A DNA stretch of 64,000 nucleotides from contig NZ_CP142523.1 in the NCBI RefSeq assembly GCF_036885605.1, forward strand, positions 2,232,001 through 2,296,000, in the 5' to 3' direction. A program made the position numbers and the translations under genes. Below, piece by piece: positions 8,054 through 16,102 of this stretch. A model generated the notes under the pieces. That model made no database searches, was not told where the DNA came from, and worked only from the letters and a program-made list of their open reading frames with translations. Within the stretch, counting starts at the first letter, position 1. Each line of letters opens with the position of its first letter. The stretch is from Janthinobacterium sp. TB1-E2 (lineage in GTDB: Bacteria; Pseudomonadota; Gammaproteobacteria; Burkholderiales; Burkholderiaceae_D).

Positions 8054-8596
8054 ATGGCCCTCAAAGCAACAATTTTCAAAGCCGATCTGCAGATCGCCGA
8101 CATGGACCGCAATTACTACCAGGATCACGCGCTGACCCTGGCGCGCCACCCGTCCGAAACGGACGAGCGCATGATGGTGCGCCTGCTGGCGTTCGCCATC
8201 CATGCCGACGAGGCGCTGACGTTTACCAAGGGCCTGTTCGACACGGAAGAGCCCGACCTGTGGCAGAAAGACCTGACGGGCGCCATCCAGCTGTGGATCG
8301 AAGTGGGCCAGCCCGACGAAAAGCGCATCCTGAAGGCGTGCGGCCGTTCGGAACAGGTCATCGTTTACAGCTATGGCGCAACGAGCCACATCTGGTGGAA
8401 GCAGATCGCGAATAAACTGGAACGGGCGAAGAACTTGACCGTGATCAACCTGCCATCCGAGGCGGCGCAAGACATGAGCAAGCTGGCGCAGCGCAACATG
8501 CAGTTGCAATGCACGATCCAGGATGGCCAGATCTGGCTGACGGACAGCGTCAATACGGTCCTGATCGACCGCGAACCGGTAAAGCCTGCCCGCTGA
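8054..8596 (+). CDS. yaeQ: YaeQ family protein
   Basis: 180-aa cytoplasmic protein matching YaeQ end to end: MALKATIFKADLQIADMDRN, HPSETDERMMVRLLAFA, GLFDTEEPDLWQKDLTG and YGATSHIWWKQI. The fold is PD-(D/E)XK-like. The E. coli homologue was linked to RfaH-dependent hemolysin transcription, but the biochemical role is not settled. It follows purU closely and is bounded by a strong terminator. Confidence 0.92.
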   Translation: MALKATIFKADLQIADMDRNYYQDHALTLARHPSETDERMMVRLLAFAIHADEALTFTKGLFDTEEPDLWQKDLTGAIQLWIEVGQPDEKRILKACGRSEQVIVYSYGATSHIWWKQIANKLERAKNLTVINLPSEAAQDMSKLAQRNMQLQCTIQDGQIWLTDSVNTVLIDREPVKPAR

Positions 8597-8610
8597 TGCC
8601 GGCTGTCTGA

Positions 8611-8648
8611 AATGCAAAAAGCCCGGAGCGATCCGGGCTTTTTGCATT
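8611..8648. terminator. Bidirectional terminator between yaeQ and the convergent DUF2807 gene
   Basis: Perfect 17-bp stem (AATGCAAAAAGCCCGGA / TCCGGGCTTTTTGCATT) around a GCGA loop, with A- and T-runs on both sides. Confidence 0.9.
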
Positions 8649-8656
8649 GTGGTTGA

Positions 8657-9451
8657 TCAATTCGGTGCTGCGCCGAGGCGGCGGATGCTGCTCGAACGCT
8701 GCATGCTGCGGCTGATGCGCGGGTCGCCGTAGTAGCTCACTTCGCCCGAACCGCCGATGCTGATGGCCAAGTCTTGCTTGGCCCACACGGTGGCTTCGCC
8801 CGAGCCGCCGATGCTGACCTGCACTTCGCGCGCGACCAGGCGGCCCGCCTCGATATTGCCCGAGCCGCCGATCGATGCCGTCAGCTGCTCCGTCTTGCCG
8901 CTGGCCTTGAAGCTGCCGCTGCCGCCGATGGCGATGGACACCTGGCGGCTGTCGAGGTCGCGCGCGTGGATGGAACCGGAACCGCCCACATCGAAGCGCA
9001 GGTTCTCGGCGCGCAAACCCGTTGCCGTGATGTTGCCCGAGCCGCCCACGCTGACGCGCTCCACCTGGCGCGCCTGGATGACGATGGTCAGGCTGCTCTG
9101 GCGGAAGTTGGCGTTGCGCTTGGCGGGCCGGATGCGCAGGGTGCCGTTTTCCACGGCCGTATCGATCAGCGGCAGAATATTGTCGTCCGCTTCGATGGTG
9201 ACGCTGTCCGTGTTGCCGATGCGCAGTTCGACCGTACCCGGCACGTTCAGTGCCACGGCATGGAAACTGCCCACGTCGCGCGTCTGCTTTTGCAGCTTGC
9301 CGCTGCCCTGGATGCTGTTGCCGGAAATCCAGTCGAGCGGCGACGCCAGCGCCGGCGAGGCAGGGATGGCCAGCGCGCAGGCGGCCAGCAGCAGGGCGGC
9401 CGCGGCGCTGGCGTGGCGGCGGTGGCGGCGGTGGAAAAGTATCGGTGTCAT
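8657..9451 (-). CDS. DUF2807 (GIN-domain) secreted protein
   Basis: Exported protein of 264 aa. It has a signal peptide (basic N-terminus with RRHRRH, hydrophobic core, then SPALAS) and a right-handed beta-helix-like DUF2807 domain. The repeat unit VGGSGN/IGGSGS recurs at roughly regular spacing, e.g. VSVGGSGNITATGLRA, IGGSGSFKASGKTEQL and IGGSGEATVWAKQDLAIS. This family is common in Bacteroidetes and Proteobacteria as a putative envelope auto-transporter adhesin-like protein; its function is unproven. The ATG at 9451 has GGGAG 6 nt upstream, so the 41-residue extension was rejected. Confidence 0.88.
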   Translation of the reverse strand: MTPILFHRRHRRHASAAAALLLAACALAIPASPALASPLDWISGNSIQGSGKLQKQTRDVGSFHAVALNVPGTVELRIGNTDSVTIEADDNILPLIDTAVENGTLRIRPAKRNANFRQSSLTIVIQARQVERVSVGGSGNITATGLRAENLRFDVGGSGSIHARDLDSRQVSIAIGGSGSFKASGKTEQLTASIGGSGNIEAGRLVAREVQVSIGGSGEATVWAKQDLAISIGGSGEVSYYGDPRISRSMQRSSSIRRLGAAPN

Positions 9452-9636
9452 TCTTGCTCCCTGTTGGAATTGGTATGAGAGCATGGTATGCCAGCCGGCC
9501 GCGTCTGCGTACCGTCCTGCGACAGACTGCGCCAGCAGCGGCATGGAATGCAGGAGGCTGCGACAGGATGGCATGAGGTATCATGTCGGTGGGACATACG
9601 ACGAGCGGCACGCGCCGCTCACACTACTGGAATTAC

Positions 9637-10272
9637 ATGCTGATCATCACCATCAAACAGGGCAAGGAAAAGAGCTTGCTGGGCCAATCGTGGATTTACG
9701 CGTCCGCGATTGAAAAAGTCGAAGGCAAACCGCAGGAAAAAATGAAGCCCGGCTCGACGGCCATCGTGCAAAGTTCCTCGAAGCAATTCATCGCCCGCGC
9801 CGCCTACAATTCGAAGTCGCAGATCCGCGCGCGCATCTGGAGCTTCAAGGAAGACGAACCGGTCGACCACGCGCTGATCAAGCGCAGGGTCAAGGCCGCC
9901 ATCGAGAAAAAACTGCCGGCCATCAAGAAGGCGGGCGAAAACCAGCTGCTGACCCTGATCAAGGGCGAGGACGAGGGCTTGCCGGGCCTGGTGGTGCAGC
10001 TGTTCGGCGGCGTGCAAGGCTATCTGATCTGCGAATTCAACGCCGGCGGCGTCGACGCGTGGAAAGTGGCCATCGTGCAATCGCTGATGGCATCCACGGG
10101 CTGCGCCAACGTGTACGAGCGCTGCGACGACCTGATGCGCAAGGGTGAAGGCTTGCCTTTGATCGACGGCGCCCTGGCCGGCGAAGAGCCGCCCGATGAA
10201 GTCATGCTGACGGACAATGGCGTGCGCTATGCGCTGGACTTGAAGACGGGGCACAAGAGCAAGTTCCGCTGA
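9637..10272 (+). pseudogene. Truncated RlmI-like 23S rRNA methyltransferase (PUA and linker only)
   Basis: 211 aa matching the N-terminal half of RlmI (23S rRNA m5C1962 methyltransferase). The PUA-domain stretch KQGKEKSLLGQSWIYASAIE, SQIRARIWSF, then GEDEGLPGLVVQLFG and NVYERCDDLMRKGEGL follow the family order. In RlmI the motif GHKTGYYLDQR leads into the SAM-binding domain; here the frame reads ...LDLKTGHKSKFR and stops, and no methyltransferase sequence follows before the terminator 14 nt on. So about 180 residues including the catalytic cysteines are missing. The remaining frame is uninterrupted and keeps normal coding character, so it may be a maintained RNA-binding PUA protein rather than a dead gene. 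An in-frame ATG at 9583 is a less likely start. Confidence 0.75.
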
Positions 10273-10286
10273 GGATTGCTGTGGTT

Positions 10287-10320
10287 CATGAAAAAGCCGG
10301 CGCAAGCCGGCTTTTTCATG
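10287..10320. terminator. Bidirectional terminator between the truncated rlmI-like gene and the cytochrome operon
   Basis: Perfect 15-bp stem (CATGAAAAAGCCGGC / GCCGGCTTTTTCATG) with a GCAA tetraloop. Confidence 0.9.
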
Positions 10321-10324
10321 TCTC

Positions 10325-11599
10325 CTATTCCAGCGGCACGCTGCGGTATTTATTGACTTCCAGCGCCGACACGGCCGGCGCATCATTGCCCCACGACGCC
10401 CGCAGATACGTCACCACGGCTGCCACTTCCGCGTCATCCATGACGGGGCCGAACGGCGGCATGCCGTAGGGGCGCGGGTTGCCGCGGGTGCCGGGTGCGA
10501 AGCCGCCGTTGAGCACGAGGCGGATGGCGTTGACAGCCGACTGCGTCGTCAGCGCGCGGTTGCCGGCCAGCGGCGGATAGCCGGGCGGCACGCCCTTGCC
10601 GTCGGCCTGGTGGCAGCTAGCGCATTGCGCCTCATACAGTTTCGCGCCCAGCGCCAGTTGCTGCCTCGCTTGTTCCGACGTGTCGCGCGGCGCCCGTTGT
10701 GCGGGCTGCGCGGGACCGGGCAGGCTTTTCAGGTAGACGGCCATCGCCTGCACGTCGGCCGTACTCATGTGCTGCAGGCTTTGCCGCACGACTTCCGCCA
10801 TGGGGCCGAAGACGGTGGCGCGCGGCGACACGCCCGTTTGCAGCAATTCCACGATATGCGCCGTATCCCAGTCGCCGAGACCCGCTTCCGCGTCCGACGT
10901 CAGCGACGGCGCGTACCAGCCCAGCACAGGGATCAAGCCGCCCGACAGGCCGTCGTCGCTGCCACCCAGGGTCGTGCGGCTGCTATGGCAGGCGCTGCAG
11001 TGTCCCAGGCCCTGCACCAGGTAGGCGCCGCGGTTCCATTCCATGCTTTTGTTTGTGAGCGGCTGGTACACGCCCGGCTTGAAATACAGGGCGCGCCAGG
11101 CGGCCAGCGCAATCTGCTGGTTGTAGGGAAAGCGCAGCGCGTGCGGCGCGTTCGCCTGCTTGTGCGGCGGCACGCTCTGGAAATACGCGTACAGGGCGTC
11201 GCTGTCTTCGCGCTGCACCTTGGTGTAGCTGGTGTAGGGAAAGGCCGGATACAGCAAGCGGCCATCCTTCGACTTGCCGTTGTGGATGGCGCGCCAGAAA
11301 TCGTCGGCCGTCCAGCTGCCGATGCCTGTTTCCTTGTCCGCCGTGATGTTGGGCGAGAGCACCTTGCCGAACGGCGTCTGCAAGGCCCGTCCACCCGCAT
11401 ACGGCACGCCGCCGCGCGTCGTGTGGCAAGCCATGCAGTCGCCCGCCTTGGCCAGGTAGGCGCCGCGCGCGACCAGCTGTTCCTGGCTCAGGGTGCTGGC
11501 CACGGCGGGCGGCCCCGGGTCGTCGCCCGGGTACAGCACAAACCTGGCACCGGCCGCGCCGATGGCCACGATGGCGGCCGCGATCATCCATTTTTTCAT
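10325..11599 (-). CDS. Triheme cytochrome c (alcohol/gluconate dehydrogenase cytochrome-subunit type)
   Basis: Periplasmic or membrane-anchored electron carrier of 424 aa. The N-terminal hydrophobic segment (WMIAAAIVAIGAAGA) acts as signal or anchor. Three CXXCH motifs are visible: CMACH at 55-59, CSACH at 201-205 and CASCH at 326-330. The arrangement matches the cytochrome subunit of membrane-bound alcohol, aldehyde or gluconate dehydrogenases (AdhB-like). Its ATG overlaps the stop of the upstream diheme cytochrome gene by 4 nt (ATGA), so the two are translationally coupled. No dehydrogenase gene is adjacent; a quinone or another dehydrogenase elsewhere must feed it. Confidence 0.88.
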   Translation of the reverse strand: MKKWMIAAAIVAIGAAGARFVLYPGDDPGPPAVASTLSQEQLVARGAYLAKAGDCMACHTTRGGVPYAGGRALQTPFGKVLSPNITADKETGIGSWTADDFWRAIHNGKSKDGRLLYPAFPYTSYTKVQREDSDALYAYFQSVPPHKQANAPHALRFPYNQQIALAAWRALYFKPGVYQPLTNKSMEWNRGAYLVQGLGHCSACHSSRTTLGGSDDGLSGGLIPVLGWYAPSLTSDAEAGLGDWDTAHIVELLQTGVSPRATVFGPMAEVVRQSLQHMSTADVQAMAVYLKSLPGPAQPAQRAPRDTSEQARQQLALGAKLYEAQCASCHQADGKGVPPGYPPLAGNRALTTQSAVNAIRLVLNGGFAPGTRGNPRPYGMPPFGPVMDDAEVAAVVTYLRASWGNDAPAVSALEVNKYRSVPLE

Positions 11600-12330
11600 G
11601 GCGCCACCTGCGCGCTGGAACCGGGCACGCCGCCGCAATGCAGCGGCAAGGGCACGGTGATGTTGCTGGCGGGGCGCGCATCGGCGCTGGCCACCTGCGT
11701 GCCCAGCCAGGCCGAGACGGCGCCCACATCCGCGTCGGACAGGCGCTGCGCCACTTGCGCCATGCAGTCGGGCGCATGGGCGCGGCGGATGCCGTTCTTC
11801 CACGCGCCCAGCTGGGCATTGATATAGTCGCGCGGCAAGCCCAGCAAGCCGGGGATAGCGGGCGCCACGCCGGCCAGCTGCTGGCCGTGGCAGGCGATAC
11901 AGGCGGGAATCTTTTTGCCGGCGTCACCGCGCAGCACCAGTTGCTGTCCCCGCGCCAGAGCGACCGCGCCGGCGCCGCTGGGCTGGGCCGGCGGCGGGGC
12001 AGGGTGTTGTGCCGCAAAATACTCGGCAATTTCGCGCAGGTAATCGTCAGACAAGTGTTCGACCATGTAGTTCATCAGCGGATACTGGCGCCGCCCCTCG
12101 CGAAAGTTCAGCAGCTGGTTGTACAGGTAGCCGGCAGGCTTGCCGGCGATGCGGGGGAAGAAGGCGTCGTGCTTTTCCTGCTGTGCATGACAGGCCGTGC
12201 ACGCCTTGATGCGCTGCTCCAGGCTGTCGTGGCTGGCGGAGATGGCAGCGGGCGCGGCCAATGCCATGCCGGGCATCATGAGGGCCAGGGCCAGCATGGA
12301 GAGGGAATGCGGTAGCATGGAGAGTTGCAT
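11596..12330 (-). CDS. Diheme cytochrome c4-like protein
   Basis: Periplasmic protein of 244 aa with a signal peptide ending near ALA-APAAI (about residue 26). Two heme motifs, CTACH (44-48) and CIACH (144-148), lie in two similar halves, each followed by an RIAGKPAGYLYNQLLNFREG or LLGLPRDYINAQLGAWKNG segment typical of cytochrome c4. Such proteins shuttle electrons to terminal oxidases. It is the first gene of a two-gene operon with the triheme cytochrome. The upstream gene on the other strand is a MocR regulator, 143 nt away. Confidence 0.88.
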   Translation of the reverse strand: MQLSMLPHSLSMLALALMMPGMALAAPAAISASHDSLEQRIKACTACHAQQEKHDAFFPRIAGKPAGYLYNQLLNFREGRRQYPLMNYMVEHLSDDYLREIAEYFAAQHPAPPPAQPSGAGAVALARGQQLVLRGDAGKKIPACIACHGQQLAGVAPAIPGLLGLPRDYINAQLGAWKNGIRRAHAPDCMAQVAQRLSDADVGAVSAWLGTQVASADARPASNITVPLPLHCGGVPGSSAQVAP

Positions 12331-12428
12331 GGAAAATAGCCTGTCTCGTCGGTCGATATTGTGTACCGGTGTTGCTGCCCGGCTAATTTTTATGAGCCTA
12401 GCATATACCGGGTGCTGTTACTGTGACA

Positions 12429-12461
12429 GGATCAGTTGTGCAATAAAACTACGGATCAGTT
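12429..12461 (+). promoter_or_regulatory. Direct repeat GGATCAGTT upstream of the first MocR gene (candidate operator)
   Basis: Two perfect 9-bp copies at 12429-12437 and 12453-12461, 24 bp apart start to start (just over two helical turns). They lie right before the ribosome binding site of the MocR gene and within the divergent cytochrome promoter region. MocR-type regulators often bind paired direct repeats; assignment here is inference. Confidence 0.4.
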
Positions 12462-12473
12462 TGAGGAGCAGGG

Positions 12474-13895
12474 TTGAAACGATATGAGGAGTTGGCGGAA
12501 GAAGTCGCCGCCATGATCAGCGCGCAGATGTTGCTACCTGGCGATAAGTTACCGTCCGTGCGCCAGCAGCATGCGCGCAGGGGCGTCAGCCCGTCGACGG
12601 TGTTCCAGGCCTATTATTTGCTCGAAGCGCGCGGCATGATCGTCTCGCGTCCCCGCTCCGGCTATTACGTGGCGCCGCAGCGCGCCGCGCTGGCGCCCGA
12701 GCCGGACAGTTCCCATCCGCTGGCCGCCAGCACCACGGTCGACGTCAGCGACCTCGTGTTCGAAGTGCTGGGCGCCGTGGGCGCGCGCGATATCGTGCCC
12801 TTCGGCTCGGCGTTTCCCAGCCCGCATCTGTTTCCCATGGAACGGCTGGCGCGGGCCGTGTCGGCCAGCATGCGCCGTCTCGACCCGTGGAGCACCGTCA
12901 CGGATTTGTCCTTGGGCAATGCGGAACTGCGCCGCCAGATCGCGCTGCGCTACCAGCTCGACGGCGTGCCCGTTTCCAGCGACGACATCGTCATCACGAA
13001 TGGCGCGCTGGAAGCGCTGAACCTGTGCCTGCAAGCCGTCACGCGGCCCGGCGACACGGTGCTGATCGAGTCGCCCAGCTTCTATGCCTGTTTGCAGGCG
13101 CTGCAGCGGCTGGAACTCAAGGCCGTCGAGATCGCCACCAGCCCTCGCGATGGTGTCGACCTGGCCGCGCTGGAAGAGCTGTTGCAGCGCCACCAGCCCA
13201 AGGCGTGCTGGCTGATGACGAGTTTCCAGAATCCGCTGGGAAGCCTGATGCCGTCGGAAAAGAAGCGCGCGCTGGTCGAATTGCTGGCGCGCCACGACGT
13301 GCCGCTGATCGAGGATGACGTGTATGGCGAGCTGTACTTTGGCAAGCAGCGCCCCGGTCTGACGAAAAGTCACGACAGCGCGGGTCTCGTCATGCATTGC
13401 AGCTCGTTTTCGAAGACCCTGGCGCCCGGTTTTCGTTTGGGCTGGGCCGTGGCGGGCCGCTATGCGCGCCAGGTCGAGCGCCTGAAACTGACGACCAGCC
13501 TGTCGGCGCCGATACCGCTGCAGATGGCGCTGGCCGACTACCTGGCGCAGGGCGGCTACGATCGTCACTTGCGCCAGCTGCGGCTGACCCTGGCGGCGCA
13601 GCAAAACACCATGCTGCAAGCCATCGCCGTGCATTTTCCCCCTGGCACGCGTGTGACGCGGCCGCAGGGCGGCTATTTTGTCTGGGTGGAAATGCCCGTG
13701 GGTATCGATGCGCTGGCCTTGCACCGCAGCGCGCTGGCGGCCGGCATCAGCATTGCGCCCGGCCCTATCTTTTCCGCCACGCGCGCGTTTCGCCACTGTA
13801 TTCGCCTCAATTACGGCCACCCGTGGAGTCCGCAGCTGGAAGAGGCCATCGCCACCCTGGGGCGGCTGGCGCAGGCCGCGGCAAGCGGCACATGA
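12474..13895 (+). CDS. MocR-type GntR/PLP aminotransferase-like transcriptional regulator
   Basis: 473-aa fusion of an N-terminal GntR winged helix (LPGDKLPSVRQQHARRGVSP, then FQAYYLLEARGMIVSRPRSG) and a fold-type I aminotransferase domain. The PLP lysine is K314 in SFSKTLAPGFRLGW; NPLG and DDVYGEL are also present. MocR proteins sense PLP or amino-acid-derived ligands and control vitamin B6, GABA, taurine or other pathways. The start is TTG: GAGGAG at 12463-12468 sits 5 nt before it, while the first ATG (12483) is 14 nt away. It diverges from the cytochrome c operon, its most obvious candidate target besides itself. Confidence 0.9.
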   Translation: MKRYEELAEEVAAMISAQMLLPGDKLPSVRQQHARRGVSPSTVFQAYYLLEARGMIVSRPRSGYYVAPQRAALAPEPDSSHPLAASTTVDVSDLVFEVLGAVGARDIVPFGSAFPSPHLFPMERLARAVSASMRRLDPWSTVTDLSLGNAELRRQIALRYQLDGVPVSSDDIVITNGALEALNLCLQAVTRPGDTVLIESPSFYACLQALQRLELKAVEIATSPRDGVDLAALEELLQRHQPKACWLMTSFQNPLGSLMPSEKKRALVELLARHDVPLIEDDVYGELYFGKQRPGLTKSHDSAGLVMHCSSFSKTLAPGFRLGWAVAGRYARQVERLKLTTSLSAPIPLQMALADYLAQGGYDRHLRQLRLTLAAQQNTMLQAIAVHFPPGTRVTRPQGGYFVWVEMPVGIDALALHRSALAAGISIAPGPIFSATRAFRHCIRLNYGHPWSPQLEEAIATLGRLAQAAASGT

Positions 13896-13984
13896 AAAAA
13901 GTCCCTTGCACCAGCAAGTGTTTCATTCCAAAAGGAAATATTGCTGCTATATTGATGTATCTATAACTAATGATGGGAATGATA

Positions 13985-14332
13985 ATGGATAACACGCAGC
14001 CGGAAGTGGGCCGTACGCAAGATACGACGATGGCCATTCTGTCCCATGTTGGCGGCCTGTTCACCAGCTGGGTGGCGCCGCTGATCATTTACCTGATCAA
14101 GAAAGACGATGCGGATAAATTTTCGGCCGAGAACGCCCGCGAAGCGCTCAATTTCCAGATCACCCTGATCATCTGGTATTTCGCCTGCTTCATCCTGTCG
14201 TTCGTGCTGATCGGCCTGTTCCTGTTCTGGATCGTGGCGCTGGCCAATCTGGTGTGCTCGATCGTCGCGGCCGTCAAGGCCAGCAATGGCATCACTTACC
14301 GCTATCCGCTGACCTTGCGCCTGGTCAAATAA
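13985..14332 (+). CDS. DUF4870 (Tic20-like) membrane protein
   Basis: Small inner-membrane protein of 115 aa. It carries the DUF4870 pattern MAILSHVGGLFTSWVAPLII, a conserved NAREALNFQIT motif, and three or four hydrophobic segments (about 22-40, 62-85, 90-110). Function is unknown; the family resembles Tic20. The ATG at 13985 has GGGA 6 nt upstream; in-frame ATGs at 13970 and 13973 are alternatives that add a few residues. It is convergent with the SMI1/KNR4 gene, with a GC-rich hairpin at 14341-14370 near both 3' ends. Confidence 0.85.
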   Translation: MDNTQPEVGRTQDTTMAILSHVGGLFTSWVAPLIIYLIKKDDADKFSAENAREALNFQITLIIWYFACFILSFVLIGLFLFWIVALANLVCSIVAAVKASNGITYRYPLTLRLVK

Positions 14333-14353
14333 GGCTGCGCCGGCCGCCGGGTT

Positions 14354-14779
14354 TCAGCCCGGCCGGCCGGGCAGTATGAGGAATGACGCAAAGTCGGGTG
14401 CCACCGTGCTGGTGGCGCCTGTTTCATGCGACCACAGCACGACCACGGGCTCGCCCGATGGCCCCGTTTGCGCATAGTCAAAACAATAGTAATCGCCCGT
14501 GCCGAACTGGGCGAAGGGCAGCAGGGCGCTGGCCTCGTTGCCGCCACCCACATTCCTCAGCCATTCCTGCCAGCCCGTGTTGTAGTGGCGCTCGATTGAT
14601 TCCCACGTCTTGCGCGCATTGGCCGCGTCGTAGACGGGAAATATGCTCAAGGCGCCCAGCGCGCGGCCATTGTTGACCAACAACCATTGCACGTAGGACG
14701 CGGGCAGCGCTCGCCCCAGCGCCTGTTCGGCGGCGGCGATCGCCTCAAGCGTGGTGCCGATGGACTTGTTCTTGTTCAT
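14354..14779 (-). CDS. SMI1/KNR4 (SUKH) family protein
   Basis: Soluble 141-aa protein. The SUKH fold pattern is visible: EAIAAAEQALGRALPASYVQ, WLLVNNG, a central IFPVYDAANA, then FAQFGTGDYYCFDYAQTG and PVVVLWSHETG, ending APDFASFLIL. Many SUKH proteins are immunity proteins against polymorphic or contact-dependent toxins, others are housekeeping. No toxin gene is adjacent, so this one is an orphan or has another role. It lies 20 nt downstream of the exonuclease gene on the same strand and may be the third gene of the proQ unit. Confidence 0.82.
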   Translation of the reverse strand: MNKNKSIGTTLEAIAAAEQALGRALPASYVQWLLVNNGRALGALSIFPVYDAANARKTWESIERHYNTGWQEWLRNVGGGNEASALLPFAQFGTGDYYCFDYAQTGPSGEPVVVLWSHETGATSTVAPDFASFLILPGRPG

Positions 14780-14799
14780 GCTGCGGAAAGGCGCCAGCT

Positions 14800-15447
14800 T
14801 CAGGCAGGAGCGGGCGGCGGGGCCGGTGGCGTGCTGGCGCGCGGGGCTTTTTGCGGCGTGACCTTGCCGCCTTCGGCGATCCAGCGGCGGTACACGCGCA
14901 GGGCCACTTGCGCATCGTCGGCCGCGTACAGGATCTGCTTTTCCGTCAGGCGCGAGGTGGCCCAGTTGGTGGTCGAGATTTTTTTCGATTTCTGCAGGTG
15001 CAGGCCGAAGAACTTGGCCACGGCCGTCTTCGCGCCCAGGTCGTTGCGTTGGCCGCCGCGCAGGGCGACGGACAGGTCGAGCACCTGGGCTGGCGCGATG
15101 CCGAGCTTGTTGCGCAGGCGCTTGACGTCGTCGGACAGGCCAAAACCCACTTTCAGGGTGGTGGTCGATTCGAGGATGGCTTTGAGTTCGGCCAGGGCCG
15201 GCGCCGGCGTGCTGCCCACCTGGAACAGGTAGGCGATGTCGTCGGTGGCCAGCTGGATCAGATGGGGGCCCGTGGAAGACTCGCCCTTGACGAACGTCGG
15301 CTTCGATTCCGTATCGAAGCCGATGGCGTCCGCTGCCAGCAGGGCGGCCATGGCCGCTTTTGCATCATCGCTGGTGCGTACCAGCTTGACGTGGTCGAGG
15401 GCGATGCCTTGATACGGGGGCAGTGGCGGTGCGGCAGCTGTGTCCAT
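14800..15447 (-). CDS. RNase D-like 3'-5' exonuclease (DEDDy)
   Basis: 215-aa nuclease domain without the HRDC domain of true RNase D. The catalytic motifs are readable: GFDTES (D and E of ExoI), VGFGLSDDVKRL (ExoII Asp) and YAADDAQVAL (ExoIII Y-x3-D). The C-terminus is a Pro/Ala tail (APRASTPPAPPPAPA). Expected activity is 3'-5' trimming of RNA or DNA. It begins 9 nt after the stop of the ProQ/FinO gene, so the two form an operon linking an RNA chaperone with an exonuclease. Confidence 0.88.
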   Translation of the reverse strand: MDTAAAPPLPPYQGIALDHVKLVRTSDDAKAAMAALLAADAIGFDTESKPTFVKGESSTGPHLIQLATDDIAYLFQVGSTPAPALAELKAILESTTTLKVGFGLSDDVKRLRNKLGIAPAQVLDLSVALRGGQRNDLGAKTAVAKFFGLHLQKSKKISTTNWATSRLTEKQILYAADDAQVALRVYRRWIAEGGKVTPQKAPRASTPPAPPPAPA

Positions 15448-15456
15448 GAAACCGGA

Positions 15457-15966
15457 TCAGCCTTTGCGCGAGAATTTCGCGGTCAGCTGATTCAGTTTTT
15501 CCAGGCGCAAGCGGTTTGCTTCTTCGGCGGCCGCTGCATCGCGCTCGGCTTTCTTGCGCTCGGCTTCCTTCTTGAAGCGCTGCTGCAATACTTGCGTGGC
15601 GTGGTCGCGGTGGGTTTGCGTCACTTCCGCGCCGGCCGTGCCGTCGAGGTCGTAGCGTACCTTGGCTTTTTCCATCACGCGCAGGTAGCGCAGCGAACCC
15701 GTGTGGATGCCCAGCGCCGTGCGCATCAGCTTGCGGTCCAGGTCCGGCAGGCGTGCCAGGATCTGCTTGTCGATACCGATCGACAAGGGCAGGCAATCGC
15801 GGAATGGCGGGAATTGCTCCTGGAACTGCTTCAGCAGCGCGCGCGCGGTCAGGCCGGCAGGCGCCGGCGTGGTCGCTGCGGCCGGTGCCGCCGCTGGGGC
15901 TGCATCGACTGGCGTGTCAGGAGTGGTGGCTTGCTGGTCTGGCGTGGAGCTGGTCATCGACATCAT
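15457..15966 (-). CDS. ProQ/FinO family RNA chaperone
   Basis: RNA-binding protein of about 169 aa. A disordered Ala/Pro/Thr N-terminus (about 1-38) precedes the FinO domain: ALLKQFQEQFPPFRDCLPLS, IGIDKQIL, then ALGIHTGSLRYLRVMEKAKV and YDLDGT. A lysine/arginine-rich helix follows (QRFKKEAERKKAERDAA). ProQ-like proteins bind structured sRNAs and mRNA 3' ends. The start is uncertain: ATGs at 15966, 15963 and 15957 are all in frame and none has a clear ribosome binding site; the frame extends to 16041 but that part does not look coding. Confidence 0.88.
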   Translation of the reverse strand: MMSMTSSTPDQQATTPDTPVDAAPAAAPAAATTPAPAGLTARALLKQFQEQFPPFRDCLPLSIGIDKQILARLPDLDRKLMRTALGIHTGSLRYLRVMEKAKVRYDLDGTAGAEVTQTHRDHATQVLQQRFKKEAERKKAERDAAAAEEANRLRLEKLNQLTAKFSRKG

Positions 15967-16027
15967 TGGTTGGGCTATAAAAGGGGAGCATAGCACGCGC
16001 CACAGGCAAGTGCATTGTCTTTTTTGG

Positions 16028-16049
16028 CAACTTGCGCTCAACTTGCGCT
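16028..16049. repeat. Tandem 11-bp direct repeat upstream of proQ
   Basis: Two perfect adjacent copies of CAACTTGCGCT, one helical turn apart, 62-83 bp upstream of the proQ start on the opposite strand. This could be a regulator site or simple duplication. Confidence 0.5.
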
Positions 16050-16102
16050 GCGATAGGCGGGTCCGCGCTACAGCGGACGCAGCGCGAAATGCGGGAAATG
16101 TG

